The translations under genes and the position numbers were made by a program. A stretch of DNA of 64,000 bases, from contig NZ_CP053708.1 of the NCBI RefSeq assembly GCF_013201075.1, positions 1,739,501 to 1,803,500 of the forward strand, written 5' to 3'. The notes below the pieces were generated by a model. The model searched no databases and had not been told where the DNA came from. It worked only from the letters and a program-made list of their open reading frames with translations. Shown in pieces: positions 1 to 8,638 of the stretch. Origin of the DNA: Lichenicola cladoniae. Its GTDB lineage: Bacteria; Pseudomonadota; Alphaproteobacteria; Acetobacterales; Acetobacteraceae. Each line of letters begins with the position of its first letter. The stretch's first letter is position 1.

Positions 1-2
1 AG

Positions 3-974
3 GGAATATGGAGCAAGATCGGGGCACTTCAGCAGTCGGATGCCGATCGCCTGGTCGGTCGGTCGCTCGATGCCGGCATCAACTTTCTGGACACCGCCGA
101 CGTGTATTCCGATGGCGTGTCGGAACAGATCACCGGCCAGGCACTGCGCAACCTCAATATCGCGCGCGACGATGTCGTGGTGGCGACCAAGGCCTACGGC
201 AAGACCGGAAACGGCCCCAACGGCGGCGGCAACTCGCGGCTGCATATCCTGAGTGCGGTCAAGGCGAGTCTGAAGCGGCTGCAACTCGACCATATCGACC
301 TGTACCAGATCCATGGCTTCGATCCGGCGACGCCGATCGAGGAAACCGTGCGGGCACTCGATATTCTCGTGCAGCACGGCCACGTGCGCTATGTCGGGGT
401 GTCGAACTGGGCGGCGTGGCAGATCGTCAAGGCGCTGGGCATTTCCGAGCGTCATGGACTGGCCCGGTTCGAGAGCCTGCAGGCCTATTACACGGTTGCA
501 GGCCGGGATCTCGAGCGCGAGATCGTGCCGATGCTGCGCAGCGAGGATGTCGGGCTGATGGTCTGGAGTCCGCTCGCCGGCGGACTGCTGAGCGGCAAGT
601 ATGAGCGTGACGACAGGACGGCCGGCGAGGGCAGGCGGGTCGAGTTCGATTTCCCGCCGGTCGAGCGCGACCGGGCGTTCGACTGTATCGACGTGATGCG
701 GCCGATCGCCGAGCAGCGCGGCGTATCCGTGGCCCAGATTGCGTTGTCCTGGCTGCTGCACCGGCGCGTGGTCAGCAGCGTGATCATCGGCGCCAAGCGC
801 ATCGAGCAGCTCGACGACAATATCGCAGCGACCGCGATCGAGCTGACCGAGCCGGAAATGGACGCACTCGACAAGGTCAGCATCCTGCCCGCGGAGTATC
901 CAGGCTGGATGTTCGAGAGACAGGCTATGCGCGCCACGCAACTTGCCGGAGCCGGCCGCAAGACCGCCCGCTAG
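3..974 (+). CDS. Aldo/keto reductase, 5' end outside window
   Basis: Cytosolic NAD(P)H-dependent oxidoreductase of the aldo/keto reductase superfamily; the substrate cannot be told. The reading frame is open from the first base (translation GIWSKIGALQQSD...), so the N-terminus lies outside the window and the GTG at 102 is not the true start. The catalytic tetrad is visible: Asp and Tyr in LDTADVYSDG, Lys in VVVATKAYG, His in DLYQIHGFD. The C-terminal WLLHRRVVSSVIIGAKRIEQ is the cofactor-phosphate-binding strand typical of the family. About 323 residues are visible, close to a full-length enzyme, so only a short stretch is missing. Family assignment is firm, physiological role open. Confidence 0.9.
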   Translation, partial: GIWSKIGALQQSDADRLVGRSLDAGINFLDTADVYSDGVSEQITGQALRNLNIARDDVVVATKAYGKTGNGPNGGGNSRLHILSAVKASLKRLQLDHIDLYQIHGFDPATPIEETVRALDILVQHGHVRYVGVSNWAAWQIVKALGISERHGLARFESLQAYYTVAGRDLEREIVPMLRSEDVGLMVWSPLAGGLLSGKYERDDRTAGEGRRVEFDFPPVERDRAFDCIDVMRPIAEQRGVSVAQIALSWLLHRRVVSSVIIGAKRIEQLDDNIAATAIELTEPEMDALDKVSILPAEYPGWMFERQAMRATQLAGAGRKTAR

Positions 975-1334
975 CACGTGCAGTCCCGCCGATAGCCGGG
1001 AACGCGCCTGGCCGCAGGTCAGGCGCATCATGGCTCCGTTTCGGAGGGCGATCGTTCGGATCATGGCGACAAGCCAGCGTTTCGGGAGCGGTCGGCGATG
1101 TTCGGACAGCTTCGATAATCCGCCCGGGCCCGTATTCAGTTGCGTGGGCGGCTCATGAAGCGCCAACTGCGCGCCGAGCCGGGCATCGCTGCAGGCCTTC
1201 TACACGCGGCTTCGGACTGGCACTGACTGTCACTGGTCCGGGCCAGGGTATTTCGAACCGAAAATTGTGATTTCGTCGCCGCGTAGCAAAACCACCCGGC
1301 ACCACTTGCACATGCTGCCAACTGCGCCATTATC
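975..1334. other. Non-coding gap before the SDR gene
   Basis: No reading frame here has convincing protein-like composition. The only signal recognised is the palindrome at its right edge, annotated separately. Confidence 0.5.
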
Positions 1335-1348
1335 ATACCGATCGGTAT
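1335..1348. promoter_or_regulatory. Palindromic TetR-type operator
   Basis: ATACCGATCGGTAT is a perfect 14-bp inverted repeat. It lies just upstream of the AAGGAG ribosome-binding site (1352-1357) of the SDR gene, where a bound dimeric repressor would block transcription. Palindromes with a CGATCG core are typical of TetR-family operators. No TetR gene is adjacent; the only one in the window is 43 kb away. Sequence observation certain, protein identity inferred. Confidence 0.6.
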
Positions 1349-1362
1349 AATAAGGAGCTGAC

Positions 1363-2106
1363 ATGAGCAAGCTTGATGGTAGAGTGGCGATCGTCACCGG
1401 GGCGTCCAAAGGCATCGGCGCGGGGATCGCGCTGCGGCTGGCCGCCGACGGTGCGAGCGTCGTCGTCAATTACGCGCGGAGCGCGGATGCCGCCGAACGG
1501 ATCGTGACGACGATCACCGAAGCTGGCGGCCATGCCACGGCGATACAGGCCGACGTGTCCCAGCCGGACGAGATCAAGGCGCTGTTCGCCAAGGCGATCG
1601 CAGCGTTCGGACATGTCGACATTCTCGTCAACAATGCCGGCATCTACGAATTCGGCGATCTGGCCGGCATCACGCCGGACTCGATCGACAGGCAGTTCGG
1701 GCTGAACGTCAAAGGCCTGATCCTCGCCACGCAGGCTGCGGCGGAGGCTTTCCCGGCGACTGGCGGCGTCGTGGTCAACATATCGTCGGGCGCCGGCGTC
1801 ACGCCGATCGCGCAGGCGCAGGTCTACAGCGCGACCAAAGGCGCCGTCGACAGCCTGACGCGCTCGCTGGCGCTGGAGCTTGGGCCACGCAAGATCAGGG
1901 TGGTCGGGATTGCCCCTGGCCTCGTCGCCACGGAGGGCACAAGCGGCATGGGCGAGGAAGGGGCTGCCCCGTTCGTCGCCCGCACACCGCTCGGCCGTAT
2001 CGGCCAGCCCGCCGATATCGCTGCCACGGTCTCGTTCATCGTGTCCGAGGACGCCGGTTGGGTCACCGGCGAAACACTGCAGGTCGGCGGCGGCCTGCGG
2101 CTCTAG
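1363..2106 (+). CDS. Short-chain dehydrogenase/reductase (classical SDR)
   Basis: A 247-residue classical SDR, NAD(P)H-dependent and probably acting on a carbonyl or alcohol substrate. Seen: the Rossmann glycine motif TGASKGIG near residue 13, NNAG near residue 90, the catalytic serine in NISSGAG and the YSATK active-site Tyr-x3-Lys. The C-terminus (GETLQVGGGLRL) is the usual SDR ending. The ATG has an AAGGAG site 5 nt upstream. It is a single-gene unit closed by a strong hairpin and preceded by a TetR-type palindrome, so it is likely repressed until an inducer appears. Substrate unknown. Confidence 0.92.
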   Translation: MSKLDGRVAIVTGASKGIGAGIALRLAADGASVVVNYARSADAAERIVTTITEAGGHATAIQADVSQPDEIKALFAKAIAAFGHVDILVNNAGIYEFGDLAGITPDSIDRQFGLNVKGLILATQAAAEAFPATGGVVVNISSGAGVTPIAQAQVYSATKGAVDSLTRSLALELGPRKIRVVGIAPGLVATEGTSGMGEEGAAPFVARTPLGRIGQPADIAATVSFIVSEDAGWVTGETLQVGGGLRL

Positions 2107-2111
2107 CACGC

Positions 2112-2140
2112 CGATGGGCTCCGGCACCCGGAGCCCATCG
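2112..2140. terminator. Strong hairpin after the SDR gene
   Basis: A 13-bp perfect stem (2112-2124 with 2128-2140) around a CAC loop begins 6 nt after the SDR stop codon. No clear U-tract follows, but the stem lies between two convergent genes and probably serves as a bidirectional terminator. Confidence 0.6.
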
Positions 2141-2211
2141 CTCTACGGCTTTATCGGACTAAGAGGCTCGCCGGCATCATCCGGCCGGCCCCAACCCGAT
2201 CGCTTTGCCAG

Positions 2212-2679
2212 TCAGGCCCGGGCGACGACTTCGCCGCACGAGGCATGGATCCGCGTCTCGCCGCCATCGAATTCCAGGAACGGCGGCTCGAACCCGGCCT
2301 GAACCAGGGCGGCAACGGTCAGGTCGATGAAATGACGCTCTCCGGCCGGGCTGGCGATCACGATCCTGCCGTGGTGGTCGAGCGAGCGGATCGCCTGGTT
2401 GATCACCGGGTTTATGGTCGCCAGCGTCACGTGCGGCACCAGCACCAGGTCGGCGGACTGTGTCTCGGCATGCGCATCGGGTGTCCGGGCCTCGGCCTTG
2501 CGGCATTCGGTGTGCATCAGGGCACAGAGCGTGTCGGCAGCGGATGTTCCGAGAACCAGGACGCGCAACCCCTCCAGGTCGGACGTCTCGCCCACCAGGG
2601 CGATCGAGCATTGCCGGGATTGCAGGATCGTCCTTGCATAACGCAAACGGCGATCGCGAAGTGTACCACTCATTGCCAT
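2212..2679 (-). CDS. Unrecognised small protein with a Rossmann-like start
   Basis: A 155-residue protein I cannot place in a named family. The ATG has a GGAG site 4 nt upstream, and composition suits real coding. Predicted strands with a glycine turn (GLRVLVLGTSAAD) followed by ADLVLVPHVTLATINP and GRIVIASPAGERHFIDL resemble a reduced SAM-methyltransferase or Rossmann fold, but no methyltransferase motif is complete. It has no signal peptide or membrane segment, so is probably cytosolic. It is divergent from the porin and Kdp block, and the shared upstream region contains the TTTATGC elements. A member of an uncharacterised lineage family is the safest reading. Confidence 0.6.
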   Translation of the reverse strand: MAMSGTLRDRRLRYARTILQSRQCSIALVGETSDLEGLRVLVLGTSAADTLCALMHTECRKAEARTPDAHAETQSADLVLVPHVTLATINPVINQAIRSLDHHGRIVIASPAGERHFIDLTVAALVQAGFEPPFLEFDGGETRIHASCGEVVARA

Positions 2680-2806
2680 CGGTCTCCACCAGGGACATGG
2701 ACTGTCACCGGATGCCGAACAGTGAGCCGAACCCGCATAAAGGATCGATGCGTTTCAGGGGGCCGCGGGATAAAATCTAGCTAAATGCGGGTTCGCTGCA
2801 CCGGTC

Positions 2807-2856
2807 TTTATGCGGTTTTTATGCGTGCAGCTGATTTCGCCATCGAGACTTTATGC
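2807..2856 (+). promoter_or_regulatory. TTTATGC triad upstream of the porin (candidate KdpE site)
   Basis: Three copies of TTTATGC start at 2807, 2818 and 2850, spaced 11 and then 32 bp. The same geometry occurs before the kdp operon (4561, 4572, 4604). Direct repeats one helical turn apart are how OmpR/PhoB-class regulators such as KdpE bind. An inverted copy, GCATAAA, lies at 2735-2741. The third copy overlaps the first possible porin ATG (2853), which hints that the real start is further downstream. Motif and spacing are seen directly; KdpE binding is inferred. Confidence 0.55.
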
Positions 2857-4205
2857 CGGTCGTCTCCAGGGTGCCGCCGATACAGCTTGGATACCGTTCA
2901 GTGATCAGGACACGAGTTTCTATTTTCCTCGCAGGCGCCTCCTTGCTTGCGACGGGCGCGTCGGCGCGCGCCCAGACTGCCGCACAGGCCCTCTCGACCG
3001 GCACGCCCCCCGCCTCGGCGAGCGTGAACGGGACGGCCGCGACCGCCACTCCCGCCGCTGCGGCGCCGCCGAAGACCTGGGCCGAGGGCATCACCTATGG
3101 TGCGCAGGTCGAGGGTGGCGTCACAGGCAACTTCGACCGTCCCGCGGACGGGCTGAATTATGGCCGCCTGTTCGACGACAAGGCCAATACCGCGCTGCTG
3201 AACTCGGTGCAGCTGACCGCCACGCGCGCCATCGATCCCACGCTGTCGACCTTCGATTTCGGCTTCATGCTGCAGGGCACCTACGGTTCCGACGCCCGCT
3301 ACACCCACTATCTCGGCGAGTTCGGCCACGTCACCAACGATCGCAACCAGTTCAGCATCCTGCAGGCCAACGTCACCATGCATGCGCCGGTGCTGTTCAA
3401 GGGCGGCATCGACTTCAAGCTCGGCCAGTTCGCCACTCTGATCGGCTACGAGACCATCGATCCCAGCACCAACCCGTTCTACTCGCACTCGTACAACTTC
3501 AACTTCGGGCCGTTCGAGCATACCGGCCTGATCGCCGAGGCGCATATCAGCCCGACCGTGGACCTGTATGGCGAGATCGATACCGGCGAGAGCACCACCT
3601 TCGGCAGCGGCGACAACAATGCCGAGCCGGCTGGGCTGGTCGGCGTCGGGCTGAACAGCCTGGCCGGCGGCAAGCTGACCGTGCTGGCGTTCCTGCATCT
3701 CGGTCCGGAGGACGCCACCAACGCGATCGGCGGCGCGGCCAACAGCTCGATGCGCTACGAGGGCGACGTGGTCGCCACCTACAAGGCGACCGACAAGCTG
3801 ACCCTGGTGGCCGAAGCCCAGTGGCAGCACGACGATTTCTACGGCGCGGACTCCTATGGCCTCGCCGGCTACGCGTCCTACGCGCTGACCCCGACGCTCA
3901 CCGCCAACTTCCGCGGCGAGGTGTATCGCGACAATGCCGGCTTCTTCGTCGCGGCCTTCCCGGGCAACACCGATGCGTATCGCGGCCTGAACGGGCTGAG
4001 CACCACCGCGTTCGGCGCCGGGCGGCAGACCTACAGCGAGTGGACCTGGGGGGTCAGCTACAAGCCGGTGATCCCGCACGTGGCGCTGCTGGCGTTCCGG
4101 CCCGAGATCCGCTGGGACAAGTCGTTCAGCGGCGGCCACCCGTATAACGCCCTCACCAACACCGGAAACTTCACCCTCGCAGCCGACGTCATCCTCGGGT
4201 TCTAG
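2853..4205 (+). CDS. Outer-membrane beta-barrel porin (BBP2/OmpL-like)
   Basis: A 450-residue exported protein. A signal peptide (VSIFLAGASLLATGASARA, cut before QTAAQ) is followed by an Ala/Pro-rich linker and then alternating amphipathic strands through to the end. The C-terminus DVILGF ends in Phe, as required for barrel insertion by BAM. It resembles the putative beta-barrel porin-2 family, with FKLGQFATLIGYETIDPSTNPFYS-like segments cut by short turns. The ATG at 2853 lies inside a regulatory repeat; GTG at 2901 just before the signal peptide is an equally good start. It immediately precedes kdp and shares its upstream repeat geometry, suggesting passage of K+ or osmolytes across the outer membrane under potassium stress. 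Family fairly sure, substrate inferred. Confidence 0.82.
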   Translation: MPVVSRVPPIQLGYRSVIRTRVSIFLAGASLLATGASARAQTAAQALSTGTPPASASVNGTAATATPAAAAPPKTWAEGITYGAQVEGGVTGNFDRPADGLNYGRLFDDKANTALLNSVQLTATRAIDPTLSTFDFGFMLQGTYGSDARYTHYLGEFGHVTNDRNQFSILQANVTMHAPVLFKGGIDFKLGQFATLIGYETIDPSTNPFYSHSYNFNFGPFEHTGLIAEAHISPTVDLYGEIDTGESTTFGSGDNNAEPAGLVGVGLNSLAGGKLTVLAFLHLGPEDATNAIGGAANSSMRYEGDVVATYKATDKLTLVAEAQWQHDDFYGADSYGLAGYASYALTPTLTANFRGEVYRDNAGFFVAAFPGNTDAYRGLNGLSTTAFGAGRQTYSEWTWGVSYKPVIPHVALLAFRPEIRWDKSFSGGHPYNALTNTGNFTLAADVILGF

Positions 4206-4560
4206 AGGATAAAGTCTGCAGCTACTTTTTGCGGGTTGGTTGGTGAGGTTCCGGGTCGGGGTAGGCGGTGCCAAGGCGCCGCTACCACCGATCTTCCAGC
4301 AATGCATCGGACGACCTGCTTGGATCGTGTAGATCCGCGAATCACGCACCGATATGGTCGTGTTCCCTGAGTTATAGATCCTGTCAAAAACGTTTTGCGT
4401 GAGCGCCGCGTTCTCGACGCCGGTCGTCGTCCACTGCCTCCGGTGAGCCTTGGTGACGGTGATCGGCGCCTGCGACTGACAGCAGAACAACGCGATCCAT
4501 TATCGGCAGGCGGCCCGAGTTCGGGCGCGCGACTGGTCGCCATACGCCGCCACGGCATTT
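4206..4560. other. Non-coding gap between porin and kdp
   Basis: No convincing gene. A long antisense frame entering from the porin gene runs through it but looks like a GC-driven shadow. No repeat or RNA motif was recognised apart from the TTTATGC triad that follows. Confidence 0.45.
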
Positions 4561-4610
4561 TTTATGGCTTCTTTATGCCGGAGCACGAACCACGAATGTC
4601 TTCTTTATGC
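4561..4610 (+). promoter_or_regulatory. TTTATGC triad upstream of the kdp operon (candidate KdpE site)
   Basis: TTTATGG at 4561, TTTATGC at 4572 and TTTATGC at 4604 repeat the 11-bp and 32-bp spacing seen before the porin. The last element ends 41 nt before the first small kdp ORF. Position and spacing fit an OmpR-class activator site, with KdpE (encoded at the end of the same operon) the obvious candidate. The third element could instead be part of the -10 region. Confidence 0.6.
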
Positions 4611-4651
4611 GCACTCGCAGTAGATCGGCGCATCACGCAACGAGGCGTATC

Positions 4652-4735
4652 ATGCTTGACATTCTCCTGCTTTTCGCAGGCGTCGCGACCATCCTGATGA
4701 TGGATGGCTACGCCGCGCTGTGCGCACGGATCTAG
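4652..4735 (+). CDS. Tiny membrane peptide preceding kdpF
   Basis: A 27-residue ORF starting MLDILLLFAGVATILMM and ending CARI, with one hydrophobic segment and a GAGG site 6 nt upstream. Its stop is 3 nt before the kdpF start, so the two are probably translationally coupled. Small single-span ORFs at this place occur in other proteobacterial kdp operons. It may be a second accessory subunit or a leader peptide; function unknown. Too short for most gene callers. Confidence 0.55.
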   Translation: MLDILLLFAGVATILMMDGYAALCARI

Positions 4736-4738
4736 ACA

Positions 4739-4828
4739 ATGACGCTCGATCTGATCCTCGCCGGGGCCGTTTCGGTCGGCCTCCTGATCTATCTCGGATG
4801 GGCGCTGATTCGCCCTGAAGATTTCTGA
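4739..4828 (+). CDS. kdpF: KdpF, small subunit of the K+-transporting ATPase
   Basis: A 29-residue single-span membrane peptide, MTLDLILAGAVSVGLLIYLG... ending IRPEDF. It matches the KdpF pattern (hydrophobic helix, then Arg-Pro-Glu near the end), and KdpF is usually about 29 residues. KdpF stabilises the KdpABC complex in the inner membrane. The stop overlaps the GAGGAGG ribosome-binding site of kdpA, which starts 13 nt later. Confidence 0.85.
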   Translation: MTLDLILAGAVSVGLLIYLGWALIRPEDF

Positions 4829-4841
4829 GGAGGTATCCGCC

Positions 4842-6551
4842 ATGACCTCATTCGGCATCCTGGAAATCGTGCTCATCCTGGCTGCGACGTGCATCTTCGC
4901 CGTTCCGGTCGGGAATTATCTCGCCGCCGTGATGGAGGGCCGATCCACGCTCCTGGCACCCGTGCTTGCTCCGGTCGAGCGCGGCTTCTATCGCCTGTCC
5001 GGCATCGATCCGTTCCACGGCATGAGCTGGCGCAGTTATGCGACTGCATTGCTGCTGCTGAACGCGCTGCATTTCGCCATGCTGTACGCGATCCTGCGGC
5101 TGCAATTCTACCTGCCGTTCAATCCGCAGGCGGTCGTCGGCATGCCGCCGTCGATCGCCTTCAATACCGCGATCTCGTTCGTGACCAACACCAACTGGCA
5201 GGCGTACGTGCCGGAAAGCGGGATCTCGAACGGCGCGCAGATGTTCGGCCTGACCGTGCATAACTTCCTGTCCGCGGCGACCGGTATTGCCGTGGCGGTT
5301 GCCGTGATGCGGGCGCTGGCCGCCGGCGGTCTCAAGACGCTGGGCAATTTCTGGTCGGACCTGACGCGGGCGACGCTCTATGTGTTGCTGCCGCTCACCT
5401 GCGTGTTCACCATCCTGCTGATGGCGAGCGGTGTTCCGGACACGCTCCACGCCTTCGCTCAGGTGACCACTCTGGAGGGCATCAAACAGACCATTGCGCT
5501 TGGCCCGGTCGCCTTCCAGGAAGCGATCAAGGAACTCGGCACCAACGGCGGCGGCTTCTTCAACACCAACAGTTCCCACCCGTTCGAAAATCCAACCGCG
5601 CTCACCTGCGGGCTCGAGACGTTCATGCTTCTGCTGATCCCGTTCGCGCTGCCGATCGCCTTCGGGCGGATCGTCAAGGAGCCTGCTCAGGGCCGCGTGC
5701 TCCTGGCGACGATGGTCGGCATCCTGGTGATCGGCGTGTTTTGTGCGTATGGCGCGGAATCCGGCGGAAACCCGATCCTGCATGCGCTGGGCGTCAACCA
5801 GGCTCAGGGAAACCTGGAGGGCAAGGAAGTCCGGTTCGGTACCGCGCTGACCGCGCTGCTCAATGTCGGTGCCACGGGAACCTCGACCGGCGCCATCGCC
5901 GGTGCCACCGACAGCTTCATGCCGCTCGGCGGGCTGGTGCCGCTGTTTCTCATGCAGCTCGGAGAAGTCACTCCCGGCGGCATCGGCTCCGGGTTCTACT
6001 TCATCATCGTGTTCGCCCTGCTCTCGGTGTTCGTGGCCGGGCTGATGGTCGGCCGTACGCCGGAATATCTCGGCAAGAAGGTCCAGGCCCGGGAGATCAA
6101 GCTCGCCATGCTGGCGTTGCTGATCCTGACCCTGTGGATCCTGTGTGGCGCCGGGCTGGCACTCGTCCTTCCTGCCGGTCTGGCGGCTCTCGCCAATGCC
6201 GGTCCGCACGGTCTGACCGAGATGCTCTACGCCTGGACCTCGGCGACGCAAAATAACGGCAGCGCCATGGCCGGCATCACCGCCACCGGGCCGCTGATGG
6301 CCTACGGGCAGGGCTTTGCGATGCTGTTCGGTCGTTTCGCCGTGCTTATCCCGGTTCTCGCGATAGCCGGATCCCTGGCCGCCAAGCCGAAGCTCAAGAT
6401 GACGGCTGGCACCTTCCCGACCACCGGCCTGCTGTTCTGCGGCCTGCTGGCGGGGGTGATCGTCATCCTGGGCGGGCTGCAATTCCTGCCGGCCGATGCG
6501 CTCGGACCGATCGCTGAACATTTCGTGCTCCTTAGCGGCACGACATACTGA
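4842..6551 (+). CDS. kdpA: KdpA, K+-translocating channel subunit
   Basis: A 569-residue integral membrane protein with about ten hydrophobic segments, the potassium-selective pore of the high-affinity KdpFABC pump. The selectivity-filter loops are visible: [14 protein letters not shown] near residue 115, [19 protein letters not shown] near 230, [11 protein letters not shown] near 345 and [12 protein letters not shown] near 470. The strong GAGGAGG site lies 7 nt before the ATG. Length matches the family (about 560). It is second in kdpFABCDE and probably transcribed only at low potassium. Confidence 0.98.
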   Translation: MTSFGILEIVLILAATCIFAVPVGNYLAAVMEGRSTLLAPVLAPVERGFYRLSGIDPFHGMSWRSYATALLLLNALHFAMLYAILRLQFYLPFNPQAVVGMPPSIAFNTAISFVTNTNWQAYVPESGISNGAQMFGLTVHNFLSAATGIAVAVAVMRALAAGGLKTLGNFWSDLTRATLYVLLPLTCVFTILLMASGVPDTLHAFAQVTTLEGIKQTIALGPVAFQEAIKELGTNGGGFFNTNSSHPFENPTALTCGLETFMLLLIPFALPIAFGRIVKEPAQGRVLLATMVGILVIGVFCAYGAESGGNPILHALGVNQAQGNLEGKEVRFGTALTALLNVGATGTSTGAIAGATDSFMPLGGLVPLFLMQLGEVTPGGIGSGFYFIIVFALLSVFVAGLMVGRTPEYLGKKVQAREIKLAMLALLILTLWILCGAGLALVLPAGLAALANAGPHGLTEMLYAWTSATQNNGSAMAGITATGPLMAYGQGFAMLFGRFAVLIPVLAIAGSLAAKPKLKMTAGTFPTTGLLFCGLLAGVIVILGGLQFLPADALGPIAEHFVLLSGTTY

Positions 6552-6559
6552 GGACCCTG

Positions 6560-8626
6560 ATGATGTCCGCAACAACCAACAACTCGGGTGAGGGCGCTTC
6601 GGCGCTCTCACTCTTCGACTCCCGGATTGCATCGCGCGCCGCCCGGGACGCCTTCACCAAGCTCAACCCGCGCCGGCTGATGCGCAATCCGGTCATCTTC
6701 GTGACCGAGATCGTCGCGATCCTGACCACGTTCATCGGCGTGGAAGACCTGTTCACGCATGGAGCCCACCCGGCCTTCGCACTCGCGATCGCGGTGTGGC
6801 TGTGGATGACCGTGCTGTTCGCGACCTTCGCCGAAGCCATGGCGGAAGGCCGCGGCCGTGCCCGCGCCGAAAGCCTGCGCCGCGCCCGCAACGAGATGAT
6901 GGCCAAGCGCGTGCCGAATCCCGACGACCCGGCGCTGTACGGCACCGTGTCCTCGACCGACCTGCGCCTCGGCGACGTGGTGCTGGTCGAGACCGGCGAC
7001 CTGGTCCCGCTCGACGGCGAGATCATCAAGGGCATCGCTTCGATCAACGAAAGCGCCATCACCGGTGAATCCGCACCGGTGATCCGCGAGGCCGGCGGCG
7101 ATCGCTCGGCCGTCACCGGCGGCACCATGGTGGTGTCCGACAGCCTGCTGGTCCGTATCACCGCCGAGCCCGGCCATACCTTCATCGACCGGATGATCGC
7201 GCTGGTCGAAGGTGCCTCACGCTCGAAAACCCCGAACGAGATCGCGCTCGACATCCTGCTCGCCGGCCTGACCATCATCTTCCTGGTCGCCGTCGCCACG
7301 CTGGTCGGCTTTGCGCACTACTCCGGCACGACGCTTTCGGTGCCGGTGCTGGCCGCCCTGCTGGTCACGCTGATCCCGACCACGATCGGCGGCCTGCTGT
7401 CGGCGATCGGCATCGCCGGCATGGACCGGTTGGTGCGCTTCAACGTGGTGGCCACGTCCGGCCGCGCGGTCGAGGCCGCCGGCGACGTCGATACGCTGCT
7501 GCTCGACAAGACCGGCACCATCACCTTCGGCAACCGCATGGCCGCCGCCTTCTACCCGGTGCCGGGCATCGACGAAGCCCGCCTGGCGGAGGCCGCCGCG
7601 ATGGCTTCGCTCGGCGACGAGACGCCCGAGGGTCGCTCGGTGCATGTGCTGGCACGCGAGAAGTTCGGCGTGCTGCCGGTGGCGCCCGCCGGTTCGATGC
7701 CGGTGCCGTTCTCGGCCAACACCCGCCTGTCCGGCCTCGATGCCGGCGAGCACTCGTGGCGCAAGGGCGCGGTGGATTCCCTGCTCGCCGCCGTCGGTGA
7801 AGCCAGGCCGCCGCTCGCCTTCACCGCCGCGGTGGAACGTATCGCCCGTTCCGGCGGCACCCCGCTGGCTGTGGCCGAGGATGGCCGCCTGCTCGGGGTG
7901 ATCGAGCTCAAGGACGTGGTCAAGCCGGGCATACGCGACCGGTTCGCCGCACTCCGTCGCATGGGCATCCGCACCGTCATGGTGACCGGCGACAACCGGA
8001 TCACCGCGGCGGCGATCGCCAGCGAGGCCGGCGTCGATGATTTCGTGGCCGAGGCCACGCCGCAGGACAAGCTCGACTATATCCGCGCCGCCCAGGCCGA
8101 GGGACGACTGGTGGCGATGTGCGGCGACGGCACCAACGATGCGCCGGCGCTGGCGCAGGCCGATGTCGGCGTGGCGATGCAGACCGGCACGCAGGCTGCA
8201 CGCGAAGCCGCTAACATGGTCGATCTGGACAGCGACCCGACCAAGCTGATCGAGATCGTCGAGATCGGCAAGCAACTGCTGATTACCCGTGGCGCACTCA
8301 CCACCTTTTCGATCGCCAACGACATTGCCAAGTATTTCGCGATCCTGCCGGCGATCTTCGTGGTGGCCTATCCCGGCCTGTCGGCGCTGAACGTCATGCA
8401 TCTGTCGACACCGCAGAGCGCCATTCTGTCGGCGGTGATCTTCAATGCCGTGGTGATCATCGCGCTGGTGCCGCTGGCACTGAAGGGCGTGGCCTTCAAG
8501 GCGATCAGCGCGGCCTCGCTGCTGCGCCGGAACCTGCTGATCTATGGCCTCGGTGGCATCCTGGTGCCGTTCGCCGGCATCAAGATCATCGACATGCTGC
8601 TCACCGCCTTCCACATCTTCGCGTAG
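6560..8626 (+). CDS. kdpB: KdpB, P-type ATPase catalytic subunit
   Basis: A 688-residue P-type ATPase that energises potassium import through KdpA. Seen: the actuator motif [11 protein letters not shown], the phosphorylation motif [22 protein letters not shown], and the hinge [19 protein letters not shown]. Membrane helices flank the cytosolic domains. The start has GAGGA 4 nt upstream and sits 8 nt after the kdpA stop. The serine of TGES, which in E. coli KdpB is phosphorylated to switch the pump off, is present. Length is normal for KdpB. Confidence 0.98.
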   Translation: MMSATTNNSGEGASALSLFDSRIASRAARDAFTKLNPRRLMRNPVIFVTEIVAILTTFIGVEDLFTHGAHPAFALAIAVWLWMTVLFATFAEAMAEGRGRARAESLRRARNEMMAKRVPNPDDPALYGTVSSTDLRLGDVVLVETGDLVPLDGEIIKGIASINESAITGESAPVIREAGGDRSAVTGGTMVVSDSLLVRITAEPGHTFIDRMIALVEGASRSKTPNEIALDILLAGLTIIFLVAVATLVGFAHYSGTTLSVPVLAALLVTLIPTTIGGLLSAIGIAGMDRLVRFNVVATSGRAVEAAGDVDTLLLDKTGTITFGNRMAAAFYPVPGIDEARLAEAAAMASLGDETPEGRSVHVLAREKFGVLPVAPAGSMPVPFSANTRLSGLDAGEHSWRKGAVDSLLAAVGEARPPLAFTAAVERIARSGGTPLAVAEDGRLLGVIELKDVVKPGIRDRFAALRRMGIRTVMVTGDNRITAAAIASEAGVDDFVAEATPQDKLDYIRAAQAEGRLVAMCGDGTNDAPALAQADVGVAMQTGTQAAREAANMVDLDSDPTKLIEIVEIGKQLLITRGALTTFSIANDIAKYFAILPAIFVVAYPGLSALNVMHLSTPQSAILSAVIFNAVVIIALVPLALKGVAFKAISAASLLRRNLLIYGLGGILVPFAGIKIIDMLLTAFHIFA

Positions 8627-8638
8627 AGGAACCGCGTC

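Noticed and set aside
2898-4490. 530-codon open frame antisense to the porin
   Set aside because: Arg/Val/Gly-rich translation with no family features; a high-GC mirror of the porin gene.
4848-6632. 594-codon open frame antisense to kdpA
   Set aside because: Gln/His/Arg-rich shadow of a membrane protein gene with no ribosome-binding site.
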